A stretch of DNA of 64,000 nt from Phlebotomus papatasi (taxonomy: Eukaryota; Arthropoda; Insecta; Diptera; Psychodidae): contig NW_026604969.1 of the NCBI RefSeq assembly GCF_024763615.1, positions 20,956-84,955 of the forward strand, in the 5' to 3' direction. The translations under genes and the position numbers were made by a program. Shown here piece after piece: positions 22,791 through 33,650 of the stretch (the stretch's first letter is position 1; every line of letters begins with the position of its first letter). The notes beneath the pieces were generated by a model. The model was not told the origin of the DNA, made no database searches, and saw only the letters and a program-made list of their open reading frames with translations.

Positions 22791-23640
22791 TCTGTACAAT
22801 AATAGTAGAGAGGTGGGAGGTGGTTGGTGGGTGGTATTACCACTAAAAAAAGGACGAAAGTTGTCTTTTTATTTTTGTAATATTGACTTACACATTACAA
22901 GTATGGAATACATAAAACTTACAAGAATACCTTACGTAAGACTATCACGAGCTACACGTGAGCCTTACTTTATATCAAAGTAAGGGTTAATTATGACCTA
23001 TGTAAGCCATAATATGTAGGGCCTATGTAAGGCATACTCATATGCCTTAATTAACTGAGATATAACTATACATTACATGTGTTCTATACATATGCCCTAG
23101 CGGTAAGGCATAAGTAAGGGGGACCATACTTATGCCATACCGGTATCCAATAGGTATATCTTACGTGAAGTCCTGACGGCGAGGAGTAAAATTAAGGGGT
23201 TTTGTTAGAAAAATTCCCTTTAATTATGGACTTCGTATTGTATACTAGTAATGCCTACAACCTCCTTACCAGTAGTGCTTACGACAGCTCAGAATTTTTA
23301 TAGGGATATGAGCTTTCGTAAATGTCTTATTCACTGATTTCTAAGCATTTGATAAAATTGTTTACAAACTTACTTTAAACTGCTTTAATTCTTCCATACG
23401 TGAACTTGTGTGTTTGGTGATCTGGTGGATGATCCATTGCATACGTGATGAGAATTGAAGCAATGATGTAAAAATTTTGCTGCAGGTGCTTGTAGAAGTG
23501 TTGATAATATTCTCTTGTTTAAACCATTATTGTGAAGGTAGAAGGTTTGCTTCCTTCAGCTTGGTTTTTTATACGCTGGCCGATCCTCTTTTTCATAAGT
23601 TTATTGTAGTCCTTCCACATTATGTATAATATGATGATAA
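22791..23640. other. Non-coding DNA with many short palindromes
   Basis: 22870-23200 is full of short CTTACGTAAG/ATGCCATA-like words in both orientations. The rest is AT-rich. No gene seen. Confidence 0.35.
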
Positions 23641-23644
23641 CAAG

Positions 23645-23935
23645 TTGTATAACACTGTGCTACAAAATTTAGGTCTTTGTGGGTGTTTCTGACGAGTGCC
23701 AAAACCTGTTAGAGGTTCATTTAAGGGTCTTAAATATGAAATCCGTTTGTCCCGGTCACGTATGGATTTTTTTTTAAATATGCATTTTTAGTTTTTGCTG
23801 TTTTCTAAAATTCAAAAATTTATATCTCAGATTCTAATTATCCGGTCGTAGTCGCATAAAGCTAAAATGACGCGTAATTTCATCCTCTATAACTCTTATG
23901 AACATATCAAGAACCTACGATGGAAATGAAGTGTA
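23645..23935. repeat. ~290-bp inverted repeat, left member
   Basis: Matches the reverse complement of about 30335-30610. Shared landmarks are GTGGGTGTTTCTGA, GTCCGTTTGTCC, CACGTATGGATTTTTT, TGCATTTTTAGTTTTTGCTG and TTTCATCCTCTATAACTCTT. The pair encloses the whole 23.9-30 kb nest, so it may be the TIRs of an older element or two independent inverted copies. Confidence 0.75.
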
Positions 23936-26107
23936 TTAGGTGAGATTCTTAACAATCTCACCTACTATAATCCTAACAAAATCTCATGTCCTCCGATCGG
24001 CCCCAAACTTTGCCAGAATGTGTTTTGACACTTCCTGATCACGAATATATGGATGGCTAAAAACCGTTCCCGTTCGTCCGTCCGTCCGTCCGTTCGTCCG
24101 TCCGGCTGCTATATGGAGCTTAATAGCTCCTAAACGAAAAAGATATCGACTTGCGGTTTTCAGCTAGGGTTATATATCGTATGAAAATTGCAACTTGGTG
24201 CATACACCCCCCACCCCTCCATCCAACATTTTGAATACCCCAATTTTTTTGTTTTCTCAATAGCTCCGTCCCTATGGCATCGATCGGGCTCAAATTTTAG
24301 TATGTTATAACTAGGTCTTAGGGTTTTCGATCAATATCGAACTTAAGGTCCCCCGACCCCCCTGACACGAGCAATAAGGGCCCAAAAAACAATTCTTATA
24401 ATGGCCATAACTCCGGTTCTAATTGTCAGAATTTAAAAAGTGAGGCCTTTTTGGAAAGCTCTCATGAAATTCCACTTCCCCTTTTAACATCACAAGTTCA
24501 TAAAGCCACCGCTAGGGGCGCTATTTTTAAAAAGAAGGTTTTTCAACTTTCTAAGTTAAATAACTCAAAAACTCCTTTATGCAATCGGGCTCAAATTTTA
24601 GTATGTTGTGGCCGCTGATTATACCTATCAAACAAAAAAAGGGACAGATAATCCTAACCGGCTTATGTAGGTGAGATTCTTAACGTGAGCTAACTCGGAG
24701 TGCATGCAAATTCGATTTACAGCTGAAATTGTGAGTCGCCATTCAGTTATCTTGAATCAAATTCGTGAAATTATACAAATTTTGTATTTAAACCAAAATA
24801 TCAAGGACTGGGATGAACTGGCACAAAAGTGATATATGGGTGAAATGTAGACCAGAATGTACTCTATAATTTTCCTATAGAACATGATCTCATCGATTAC
24901 TCAGAAGCCAAGATAAGCGAGGTTTTTTGTTTCTTAACTTGTTTTTTCATCCAGAGTGCCCCAAGTGTTCATTTGTTGAACTTCAACTATATCAAAGAAT
25001 TGTTGTATTTTGTGGGACTTTCCATTTAAAACCCTATTTTAAGTGTCTTGGTGGAGTAGAGGCAGTCAAATTGGCATCTGAGTGATTTCAAAGCGTTATT
25101 ATGGGAAAAATCAATTTTTTCACACTTAAACGGCAAAATCTGAGTGATAGCGTAGTCTGAGCGGAAAATGATGTATGGACGAAATGTAGAGACAAATGTG
25201 CTTTACAATTATGTCGAAGTAATCATCAAAATCGGTTCAGCGACAGTCGAGATAATTGAGGTTACGTGATATTGAAATTGGTTTTTCGACTGTGGCGCCC
25301 CTGGTGTTGGTCCCACGAAGTTCAAATATTCTAGAAAGTTGTAACATTTGGTGAGATCTTTCGTTTAAGCCCTCATTCATCAAAATCGGTCACATAGAAC
25401 TGGAGATATGATTTTTTGAATTTTGTGAATTTTGACCCCTCATATCTCCGGTTCTGTTTTAACCACAGCGTACATACGCACCATTTTGGAAACGTCCTGG
25501 ACTGGACTACAATATACTAAAATTTCATTAACTTGCACAATGCCGTTTTTAAGAAAAGTGACTTTGAATTTCGATGAATTTTGACGCTATCACAGCGCCA
25601 CCTGTGGTGACTTTTTGAACTTCCATCTGAAAGTACTCATCGAGACGAAACCAAAAAGGTAAAATTTAGGTCGATATGTTAGTTAGAACCGGAGATAGAG
25701 GCCGGTCAATGTTCGAACTTTGACCCCTTATAGCTCGGGTCAGGGGTTATGGATCGACTTAAGGTTTTTTTTTTGTTTGATAGGTATAATCAACGGCTAC
25801 AACATACTAAAATTTCAGCCCGATGCACAATGGAATTTTTGAGTTATTTAACTTATAAAATTTAAAAAATTTCTTTTTAATAATAGCGCCCCTAGCGGTG
25901 GTTTTATGAACTTGCGATGTTAGAAGAGGAAGTGGCATTTCACGAGAGCTTTCCAAAAAGCCCTCACTTTTTAAATTCTGATAATTAGAACCGGAGTTAT
26001 GGCCATTTTAAGAAATTTTTTTTGGACCCTTATAGCTCGGGTCAGGGGGGTCGGGGGACCTTAAGTTTGGTATTGATGGAAAGCTCTAAGGCCCAGCTAT
26101 AACATAC

Positions 26108-26514
26108 TGTTGCGAACCTGCTTTGAGGCATGCCCTGCCTAGGGGATGCTGCACAGCTCTCTTTAGGGGATGAGTGCCGTGTATTATCGAATTTTGAAGT
26201 TACCCCTATAATTCACGTGAGCAACACATACTCGCAGCGAAGCAAGTCGAGTATATGTGCTTTCGTGGTTAAGTTGAGTTTGAGTTTGGATTGATCATCC
26301 GCGCTCGAGTGAGTGAGAAGGCAGCAACTATCCTGCTTGCGCACCTTTCACCCTATCACTTTAGAGCGCGAATCCCTCCTCTGTGCGCTTTTTAAGCTGC
26401 ACGAGATTCCCAGAATTACTTTGTGTCAGTGAAGCAAATAAAGTGTTGTTGAGTTTAACTCCCGGCCTTTGTTTTTCCTCCCTGCCGTCGTGGTCTCCGG
26501 TCAAATCCGCAACA
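26108..26514 (+). repeat. 5' LTR
   Basis: Begins TGTTGCGAACCTGC and ends CCGCAACA. An AATAAA-type signal (GCAAATAAAGTG) lies near 26435. Differs from the 3' LTR at only a handful of positions. Confidence 0.92.
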
Positions 26515-26554
26515 TTGGTGTCAGAAGTGGGATTCTGGCCACTCTAGGAGGACG

Positions 26555-27829
26555 ATGGCTACCGTGGAGCAAATAGCTCGTCTCCTGGACGAGCAAGACA
26601 AACGTCTGTGCAAACACTTGAGTAATCTCGTTTCGGATACGTTCCAAGAAGACCTGCAAAATATTCGAGGTCGTCTTGCCGCAAGGGAAAAGGAGATGGC
26701 ACTACTGAGGCTGCAAATTGTGCGCTATTCTCTCCCACATGCTCTGGAGTCATCTGCAGGGAAGGAAAATTCTCTGCAATCGACCATTTATCCAAAGCCC
26801 AATGGATCAACATCTGAGGCAAGAACTTTCTACACATCTACATCAATCCATTCACCGTCAGTTGCGCCCTGCAAAATGGGGCTGCAATCAACAGGAGTGC
26901 TTTCCAATAGCCCTGTAGGCCGTGATCTGTGGATGAGTGAGAAAATTCCGGATAATAAGAGCACTACAGTGGGATATTTCGAATCATGCTTACCTTCCTG
27001 GTGTCCATGGACACAGGAGAAAAGCCCTGTTTGTGCTGATCAACTGAAACAAGTTGTAATACCTCCGGACGTCCTATGCACTGTGCAATCCGACGAGCTT
27101 CAGCCCAGCATCATTGAGGGACTTTCTATTCCCGTCTCAAATCTCCGGAAAGCCACTTCAGTTGCATTAGATGGCGTCCAATGTACATCTTTTGCTCGTG
27201 GCTTTGCATGTGATTCCAGCCCTGAATTTCATGCCAGATCTGGGTCTTCATCAACTTGTGAGTCTGTTGAAGCAATTGAGGAGGATTCCAATCCCTTGGA
27301 AGGTCTTGCCGAGTCACTAGGGCCTTTAACATCCACGGAAGTGAAGACGTTCGCCCCTCGGCCACCAAGCACCTCAATTACCAGAGTTATCCATGGGCAT
27401 TGGAGAACTGGTTCTGCCTCCGAGAACCCTGAAGAGAAATCTGTTGGCTATTCTGAGTCCATCAGGAAGAACCTGGAAGCAGAAAAGACGGACACCGAGA
27501 AAGCAAACACTGCCTCTGGAAATGTGAAAAACATACCGGCTATTGTGTTTGCACAGCACTTCGTCAGGAAGGCTGTTGGGATACCCGATTTTGATGATCC
27601 TTGGATGCCATCAGGACGAACCTTGAGGATGTTCATCCTTTCTGGAATGCCTTGGGATCCTGGAGGGCAGATTTGGAGAGGTTGGGTGCTGCTCCACACT
27701 GTCAAGCACAAAAACAAGAGCTGTGTGCCTAAAACACGAGAGCGGCGGCATCGAGCACCGCCGGCGGCTGAAATTCATCCAGCGGCGGAACATCCATCTG
27801 AAGATGGGAATTTGTGCTTTGACGAGTGA
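26555..27829 (+). CDS. Gag-like protein of the LTR element
   Basis: 424-residue open frame whose ATG lies about 20 bp after the primer site, the expected place for gag. The first 55 residues are charged and helical (contains EQIARLLDEQDKRLCKHL and then a Glu/Arg-rich coiled-coil-like stretch to about residue 53). The rest is Ser/Pro-rich and low in recognisable structure. No CCHC knuckle and no protease motif are seen. I infer gag from position and the N-terminal style. The C-terminal two thirds may be captured or degenerate sequence. Confidence 0.5.
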   Translation: MATVEQIARLLDEQDKRLCKHLSNLVSDTFQEDLQNIRGRLAAREKEMALLRLQIVRYSLPHALESSAGKENSLQSTIYPKPNGSTSEARTFYTSTSIHSPSVAPCKMGLQSTGVLSNSPVGRDLWMSEKIPDNKSTTVGYFESCLPSWCPWTQEKSPVCADQLKQVVIPPDVLCTVQSDELQPSIIEGLSIPVSNLRKATSVALDGVQCTSFARGFACDSSPEFHARSGSSSTCESVEAIEEDSNPLEGLAESLGPLTSTEVKTFAPRPPSTSITRVIHGHWRTGSASENPEEKSVGYSESIRKNLEAEKTDTEKANTASGNVKNIPAIVFAQHFVRKAVGIPDFDDPWMPSGRTLRMFILSGMPWDPGGQIWRGWVLLHTVKHKNKSCVPKTRERRHRAPPAAEIHPAAEHPSEDGNLCFDE

Positions 27830-27946
27830 GCTTTTGCACTGCGGGTCCTCCAGTGTCCTGTGTATCCTTGGAATCCGGTTTGAGGTGCCGCGGCGTTTGG
27901 AGGTTATTTGGCTTGGCCGAGACGGCCAAGATTAAGCGGGGGACCC

Positions 27947-28354
27947 TGTTGCGAACCTGCTTTGAGGCATACCCTGCCTAGGGGATGGTGCACAGCGCTC
28001 TTTAGGGGATGAGTGCCGTGTATTATCGAATTTTGAAGTTACCCCTATAATTCACGTGAGCAACACATACTCGCAGCGAAGTAAGTCGAGTATATGTGCT
28101 TTCGTGGTTAAGTTGAGTTTGAGTTTGGATTGATCATCCGCGCTCGAGTGAGTGAGAAGGGCAGCAACTATCCTGCTTGCGCACCTTTCACCCTATCACT
28201 TTAGAGCGCGAATCCCTCCTCTGTGCGCTTTTTAAGCTGCACGAGATTCCCAGAATTACTTTGTGTCAGTGAAGCAAATAAAGTGTTGTTGAGTTTAAAT
28301 CCCGGCCTTTGTTTTTCCTCCCTGCCGTCGTGGTCTCCGGTCAAATCCGCAACA
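27947..28354 (+). repeat. 3' LTR
   Basis: Near-identical to the 5' LTR, ending CCGCAACA directly before the ATAC target duplicate. Confidence 0.92.
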
Positions 28355-29854
28355 ATACTAAAATTTGAGTCCGCTGAATGCCATAGGGGCGGAGCTATTG
28401 AGAAAACAAAAAAAGGGGGTCTTCAAAATGTCGGAAGGAGGGGTGGGGGGTGGGGGGTCAATGCACCAAGTTGCAATTTTCACCCGATATATAACCTTTG
28501 CCGAAAACCGCAAGTCGATATCTTTTTTAGTTTAGGAGCTATTAAGCTCCAAAGAGCGGCCGGCCGGCCGGCCGGCCGGGAACGTAAAATAACCACATAT
28601 ATATTCGTTATCAGGAAGTGGCGAAACACATTATGGCCAAATTTGAGGTCGATCGGACGACATGAAATTTTGTTAGGATTATAGTAGGTGAGATTGTTAA
28701 GAATCTCACTTAATACTTAAGTCGATCCATAACCCCTGACCCGAGCTATAAGGGGTCAAAGTTCGAATATTGACCGGCCTCTATCTCCGGTTCTAATTAA
28801 CATATCGGCCTAAGTTTTACCTTTTTGGTTTCGTCTCGATGAGCACTTTCAGATGGAAGTTCAAAAATTCACCACAGGTGGCCTGTGATAGCGTCAAAAT
28901 TCATCGAAATTCAAAGTCACTTTTCTCAAAAACGGCATTGTGCAAGTTAATCAAATTTTAGTATCTTGTAGTCCAGTCCAGGACGTTTCCAAAATGGTGC
29001 AAATGTGCGCTGTGCTTAAAACAGAACCGGAGATATGAGGAGTCTAATTTCACGAAATTCAAAAAATCATATCTCCAGTTCTATTTGACCGATTTTGATG
29101 AGTGAGGGCTTAAACGAAAGACCTCTGTAAACGCTACAACATACTGGAACATTTGAACTTCGTGAGACCAACACCAGGGGCGCCACAGTCGAAAAACCAA
29201 TTTCAATATCACGTAACCTCAATTATCTCGACTGTCGCTGAACCGATTTTGATGATTACTTCGACATAATTGTAAAGAACATTTGTCTCTATATTTCGTC
29301 CATACATCATTTTTCGATTAGATAATGCGATCTGTCCGATTTTGCCGTTTAAGTGTGAAAAAATTGATTTTTCCCATAATAACGCTTTGAAATCACTCAG
29401 ATGCCAATTTGACTGCCTCTACTCCACCAAGACACTTAAAATAGGGTTTTAAATGGAAAGTCTCACAAAATACAACAATTCTTTGATATAGTTGAAGTTC
29501 ATCAAATGAACACTTGGGGCGCTCTGGTCGAAAAAACGAGTCGAGAAACAAACAACCTCGATTATCTTGGCTTCTGAGTAATAGATGAGTTCATGTTCTA
29601 TAGGAAAATTATAGAGTACATTCTGGTCTACATTTCACCCATATATCACTTTTCTGTCACTCCATCCAAATCTTTGATATTTTGGTTTAAATACAAAATT
29701 TGTATAATTTCACGAATTTGATTCAAGATAACTGAATGGCGTCTCCCTACTTCAGCATCAAATCGAATTTGCATGCACTCCGAGTTAGCTCACGTTAAGA
29801 ATCTCACCTACATAAGCCGGTTAGGATTATCTGTCCCTTTTTCACTATATTTAA

Positions 29855-29998
29855 TAGGTGAGCTAACACACGAATTTGATTCAAGATAACTGAATGGCGT
29901 ACCCCAACTTCAGCTCTATATCGAATTTGCATGCACTCCGAGTTAGCTCACGTTAAGAATCTCACCTACATAAGCCGCTTAGGATTATCTGTCCCTTT
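29855..29998. repeat. Extra terminal fragment of the 1.83-kb repeat
   Basis: Repeats the last ~144 bp of the family (ACGAATTTGATTCAAGATAA to TTAGGATTATCTGTCCC) just outside the right end of A1. Its left edge, AGGTGAGCTAACACACG, looks like a junction. Confidence 0.7.
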
Positions 29999-29999
29999 C

Positions 30000-30334
30000 T
30001 ATATACGTCTCTTTTCTTACATTTCACTTCTTTTTATATGAAATGTGTAAGTGAGAGTGCAAAAGAGAATGCTCGTCAGTAGGTTAAACAAAGATACCAA
30101 ATAATTATATATAATAAGAGATTTTAATGTACTTTATTTTCAATAAGTTTTTGTGAATAAACAAATTAAGATAGAAAATTCAAACTAAAAAGATATGAAA
30201 GAATATTAAATTCACACACTTCTAGGCATAGTAGTTGGCATATAAAATGTTCTATCTAAGTGAGAGAATTATTGGAAAATGGAAAATACACAGAAAAATG
30301 CACAATTTTGGGTGCATTTTTCAAAAAATCTTTA
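30000..30334. other. AT-rich spacer
   Basis: No gene or repeat recognised. Confidence 0.4.
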
Positions 30335-30615
30335 AAAAATACACTTTATTTTCATCGTAGGTTCTTTATATGTTTACAAGAGTTATAGAGGATGAAATTA
30401 CGCATCATTTTAGCTTTATGTGACTACCACCGGGTAATTATAACCGGAGATATAAATTTTTGAATTTTAGAAAACAGCAAAAACTAAAAATGCATATTTA
30501 AAAAATCCATACGTGACCCGGACAAACGGACTTCAGATTTGAGACCTATAAATGACCCTTCAACAAGTTTTGGCACTCTCATCAGAAACACCCACAACGT
30601 GTCTCACAGTGTTAT
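30335..30615. repeat. ~290-bp inverted repeat, right member
   Basis: Reverse complement of 23645-23935, moderately diverged (see that entry). Confidence 0.75.
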
Positions 30616-31640
30616 CATTATCACCAATAGAAAATCTGATTTCATCTACTTTTTGTCCATTGACGCACTGGCTTCTATTGGGCCATTCGATGTTTGTGCA
30701 ATAATTATTTCTTCTTTGCTCACAAGTTTTCACATTTTCGATTATTGGTTTTCACTTTCAATTCTTTTAGTTTTTAATTTAGAATTTCACTTTAATAACT
30801 TTCACTGACAGTAATTTTTTTTCCTTAAATAAGGTTTGATTTTTTCACTACTTCTAGACCAATTAGTTATTGTTCACAATATGGAGGGATCGCCATGAAA
30901 TATCTGGTATTGCCAAAATAAAACATCCTGGTTCGGGGTAGAACGTTTAATGAATGTCTTCTCATTGATACACTGTTTTTATACAGAGTCACATTACATC
31001 ACTAAGTTTACCAATAGGTAGAGCATTGACTCATGACACCAAAGTGTACCAATAGAACATTGATGACTTGGGTATATCGCAGGGAATATCACCAAGATTT
31101 CTTTTTACATAGAAATTGCACGAAATAATTGATAAATATCCTCAATCCGGGTGAACTCTTCAAAAATTGAAACTGCTGCTTTTTTTTCCTTCACCAACGA
31201 TATATTTAACTAACTCCTGTTTTGACTTTGCACTCACAAATTTAATTTGATAATTGAAGTCTAATAATCGTCGCAGTTCTGGGAATTGAGTTGTGGAAAA
31301 CCAGAAAGACCCGGGCGAAGATCTGCGGGAAGTACTCATCCGAACTTGAAGAGCAAAACCCAGTTGTGGAGAAGCTCGACAGCATAATCAAAAAGAAGGA
31401 AGAAGCGAGGAAATGTGCGAGGACGAGCGGTTGGAGGTCGTGAGGATCAGATGAGAGAGGTGCTATTGCTCGCGAATTCAAGCAAGATTCTAAAAGAGTT
31501 AATACCAGTTAATACCGTTGTAAACTCTTCAAACGTTAATGTAGTATTCTCTAACACCCTCTTCAAGTGCCACGTCACCGATTTAACCCCCATTCCCAAA
31601 TTCCCCAAAATTGTGGGGCATAAGGTGGGTTAAATTTCTA
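30616..31640. other. Degenerate DNA, possible retroelement debris
   Basis: 31285-31440 on the plus strand reads as a charged peptide (KYSSELEEQNPVVEKLDSII) in an open stretch of about 50 codons, family unknown. TGTTCACAATATGG near 30870 could be an LTR edge of the BEL-like remnant to the right, but no second LTR is visible. Confidence 0.3.
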
Positions 31641-31689
31641 ATTAATGCCTTGTTCAATAAAGTAATTCTGTGCATTTTCAGACTCAGTC

Positions 31690-32135
31690 TTGATTACTTT
31701 CGCAAGATCAGTTAATAAAATTTTATTAGCACAAACGAAATTTCGCCCTTGATCACTGAACATTTCAATAGGCTTGCCACGACGGGCAATGAATCTCTGG
31801 AAGGCTGCAATAAATGCATCTGCGCTTAAATCACTTAAATGCTAATTCTAAGTGAATAGCTTTCGCAGCCTTAAAAAACAAAAATTGCAATATACGGTTT
31901 GTGCGCGCTAATTCCCCTTCCCTTTGCTGCTTTGATTATGAAGCGTCCCGTAAAATCGATACCTGTTTTGGCAAATAATGCAGACGGAACAATTCGTTCT
32001 TCCGGGAGATTTCCCATCACATGGTACTCACCAATCGCTTGGAATCTGAAGCATGTTATGCATTTGTGCAATACGTTTCTTACTGTTATCTTACCGCTGA
32101 TTATCCAAAACCTTTGTATGGTAATGTTTAACGTA
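31690..32135 (-). pseudogene. BEL/Pao-type retrotransposon integrase fragment
   Basis: The minus-strand frame at 32071-31871 reads CITCFRFQAIGEYHVMGNLP, then PSALFAKTGIDFTGRF and KPYIAIFVF, matching the C-x-x-C motif, the linker and the first catalytic Asp region (GIDFTG) of BEL/Pao integrases. Beyond 31870 the same protein continues through stops and frameshifts (KAAKAIHLEL is readable, then a degraded RFIARRGKP-like part). No RT or LTR is attached, so this is an isolated relic. Confidence 0.75.
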
Positions 32136-32334
32136 AGTTGAATTCCACCATGATGAGACTATGGGTAGGACGAAGCTTCGTATTTGCACGTAGCGTGGTG
32201 ATTTCTTCCCTGAAATAGATGATCTGAATTATTTTTATTATACTCACCATGGTCGCATCATTTTGATAGTTTTGTCGATGACTCTCCTACCAGTTACTCC
32301 CAGTTTTTGATTAAATTTTGTGGATTTTTGTAAA

Positions 32335-33092
32335 AAGAAGAATCTTTAACAGCAAGAAGTATCATAAGCAAAGGCATACAAGCCGATTGTCTCGAGGCGC
32401 GATGAGTATCGCAAGTATTTGGAGCGCAACTGCGTTATGGAGACACTCACGAAGGTGTTGTGCAAGTTGATGCTAGAGTATGAGAATGACAACAGGGACG
32501 ATGCTATCGATTTTATTCTGAACAATTTGGATGATGCCGTCTATGAGAATGACTTGATTGCGTCCCTGAGGACACAGCTGAAGAGAGTCGCAAGGAGATT
32601 CAAGATCTCAAGAGGCAGATTCGAGAATTAAAGGGGGTAGGAGCAGCTGGTGCGGATGAATTGGTGCCTTCAGCGTCAAAAGAACCGGTATCTTCTCCGC
32701 GAGAGAAACCGGTGGCTTTTTCGAGGGAGCAACCAGTTGCTTTCCCAAGACAGGAACCATTTGCTTCTCCAAGGCAGGAGACGGTGTCAGCTACACGGAA
32801 GTAACAGACACCCGTGGAGAATGTGGAGGAGGGTAAGACAGATGAAGCAATGGCTGAAAATGTGACTGATCAGTAAACTGATGATCCAGCAGAAAAACCG
32901 ACCGCTGAAAAAACCGAGCCATTGAAATACATTAGCGTTGAAGAAACTGCGGAATCAGCAAAAGATGATACTCCGGAAAGTAAACAAGAAACACCCGAGG
33001 CTGCTCCAGCAGAGGAAACAGTTTAGTCCAAAGAACCAGCAGAACCTGACAAGACATGAACAGGTTTGCCATTCTAAGAAAAAAAAAAAAGA
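32335..33092 (+). pseudogene. Processed pseudogene resembling MYCBP (c-Myc-binding protein)
   Basis: The plus strand at about 32365-32635 reads YKPIVSRRDEYRKYLERNCV and METLTKVLCKLMLEYENDN, then DDAIDFILNNLDDAVYENDL. That is the domain order and spacing I know for MYCBP/AMY-1 proteins: an N-terminal conserved segment, a helical core and a C-terminal coiled coil. A one-base loss near 32580 shifts the coiled coil (ESRKEIQDLKRQIRELKG) into another frame. It is followed by a repetitive Pro/Glu-rich tail with several stops. A 12-A run at 33079-33090 and the lack of introns suggest retroposition. The identification is from memory of the family. It is the only host-gene-like sequence in the window. 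Confidence 0.6.
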
Positions 33093-33650
33093 TGGCAAAG
33101 CGTCCCAGCTTTGCGGAATGCTCGAACTCACGAGACAGAGCTCACTGTGAATTAGCTTTTTGCATAATCTTTTGGAATCACTGATCTACTAGAGATTAAA
33201 TTGATTCTTAAATCAATCACAAAAGCATTTGAAAATCAAAAAATCGGTACTTAACCGATTCATTACCGATGAAAACCGATGCAACCGGATTCTAATTTGC
33301 AATACTTTTCTAAAAAATCAAATTTTAAGCAAAAAGAAAAATGAGCCTTCCAAAGTAGTTGACCTTTGACCTTCAATAATTCAAAATGACGAATTTTCCG
33401 GTCATAAGTATGTTTGGGCGAAATGTTCACCTGACTAGCTCTAAAACATATCCGAAAATCATTGAAAAAGCTAGGGCCAATTTTGAGAAAAATCGAAAAA
33501 CATTTTTCTTAGGGAATATTACTAAAAAGGGGATGTAAAATTATTCTAAAATCGGGTATTAACCGGTTCACTACCTATGAAGACCGATGCAGACGGGTTC
33601 GAAATTTCAATATCTTTCCAAAAAACTCAAATTTAACCAAATCGCTTATA
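33093..33650. repeat. ~314-bp satellite, left side of the Polinton insertion
   Basis: From about 33235 on, this matches the sequence at 61084-61600 in the same orientation: CCAAAGTAGTTGACCTTTGA, TTTTCCGGTCATAAGTATGT and TTCATTACCGAT. Periodicity on the right side is about 314 bp (61109 to 61422). 33645-33650 (CTTATA) is the left Polinton target duplicate. Confidence 0.8.

Larger units (their letters stand above)
26108..28354 (+). mobile_element. Non-autonomous gypsy-like LTR retrotransposon
   Basis: Two near-identical LTRs (26108-26514 and 27947-28354, about 407 bp, TGTTGCGAAC...ATCCGCAACA) flank a 1.43-kb interior. A 4-bp target duplication ATAC sits at 26104-26107 and 28355-28358. Just inside the left LTR, TGGTGTCAGAAGTGGGATTC (26516-26535) fits a primer site for tRNA-Leu, as in mdg3-type elements. 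A short G-run (AGCGGGGGA) precedes the right LTR as polypurine tract. Only a gag-like frame is present; protease, RT, RNase H and integrase are absent, so mobility depends on a helper. LTR similarity implies recent insertion. Confidence 0.92.
24641..28713 (-). mobile_element. 1.83-kb interspersed repeat, copy A2 (inverted, split by an LTR element)
   Basis: Starts GGGACAGATAATCCTAACC and ends with AGATTGTTAAGAATCTCAC then TTAA. It is the reverse complement of copies B and C once 26108-28354 is removed. The GGCC-repeat block of the family lies at 28557-28580. Non-coding; the open frame that overlaps 28223-28684 runs across the LTR boundary and is chance. Confidence 0.75.
23936..29837. mobile_element. 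1.83-kb interspersed repeat, copy A1 (split by nested copy A2)
   Basis: Left end TTAGGTGAGATTCTTAAC; right end GGTTAGGATTATCTGTCCC. The left part (23936-24640) and right part (28715-29837) join to give the same order of sequence as the uninterrupted copies at 48427 and 53957, so A2 jumped into A1 at its A-tract. The complement of the left end is a stem-loop (GTGAGATT/AATCTCAC) followed at once by CTAA, next to a T, as at Helitron 3' ends. The other end does not begin TC, so a Helitron or Helentron derivative is a hypothesis. Non-coding. Confidence 0.7.

Noticed and set aside
28223..28684. 153-codon frame
   Set aside because: Runs from the 3' LTR into the 1.83-kb repeat, crossing an insertion boundary; similar chance frames occur in copies B and C.
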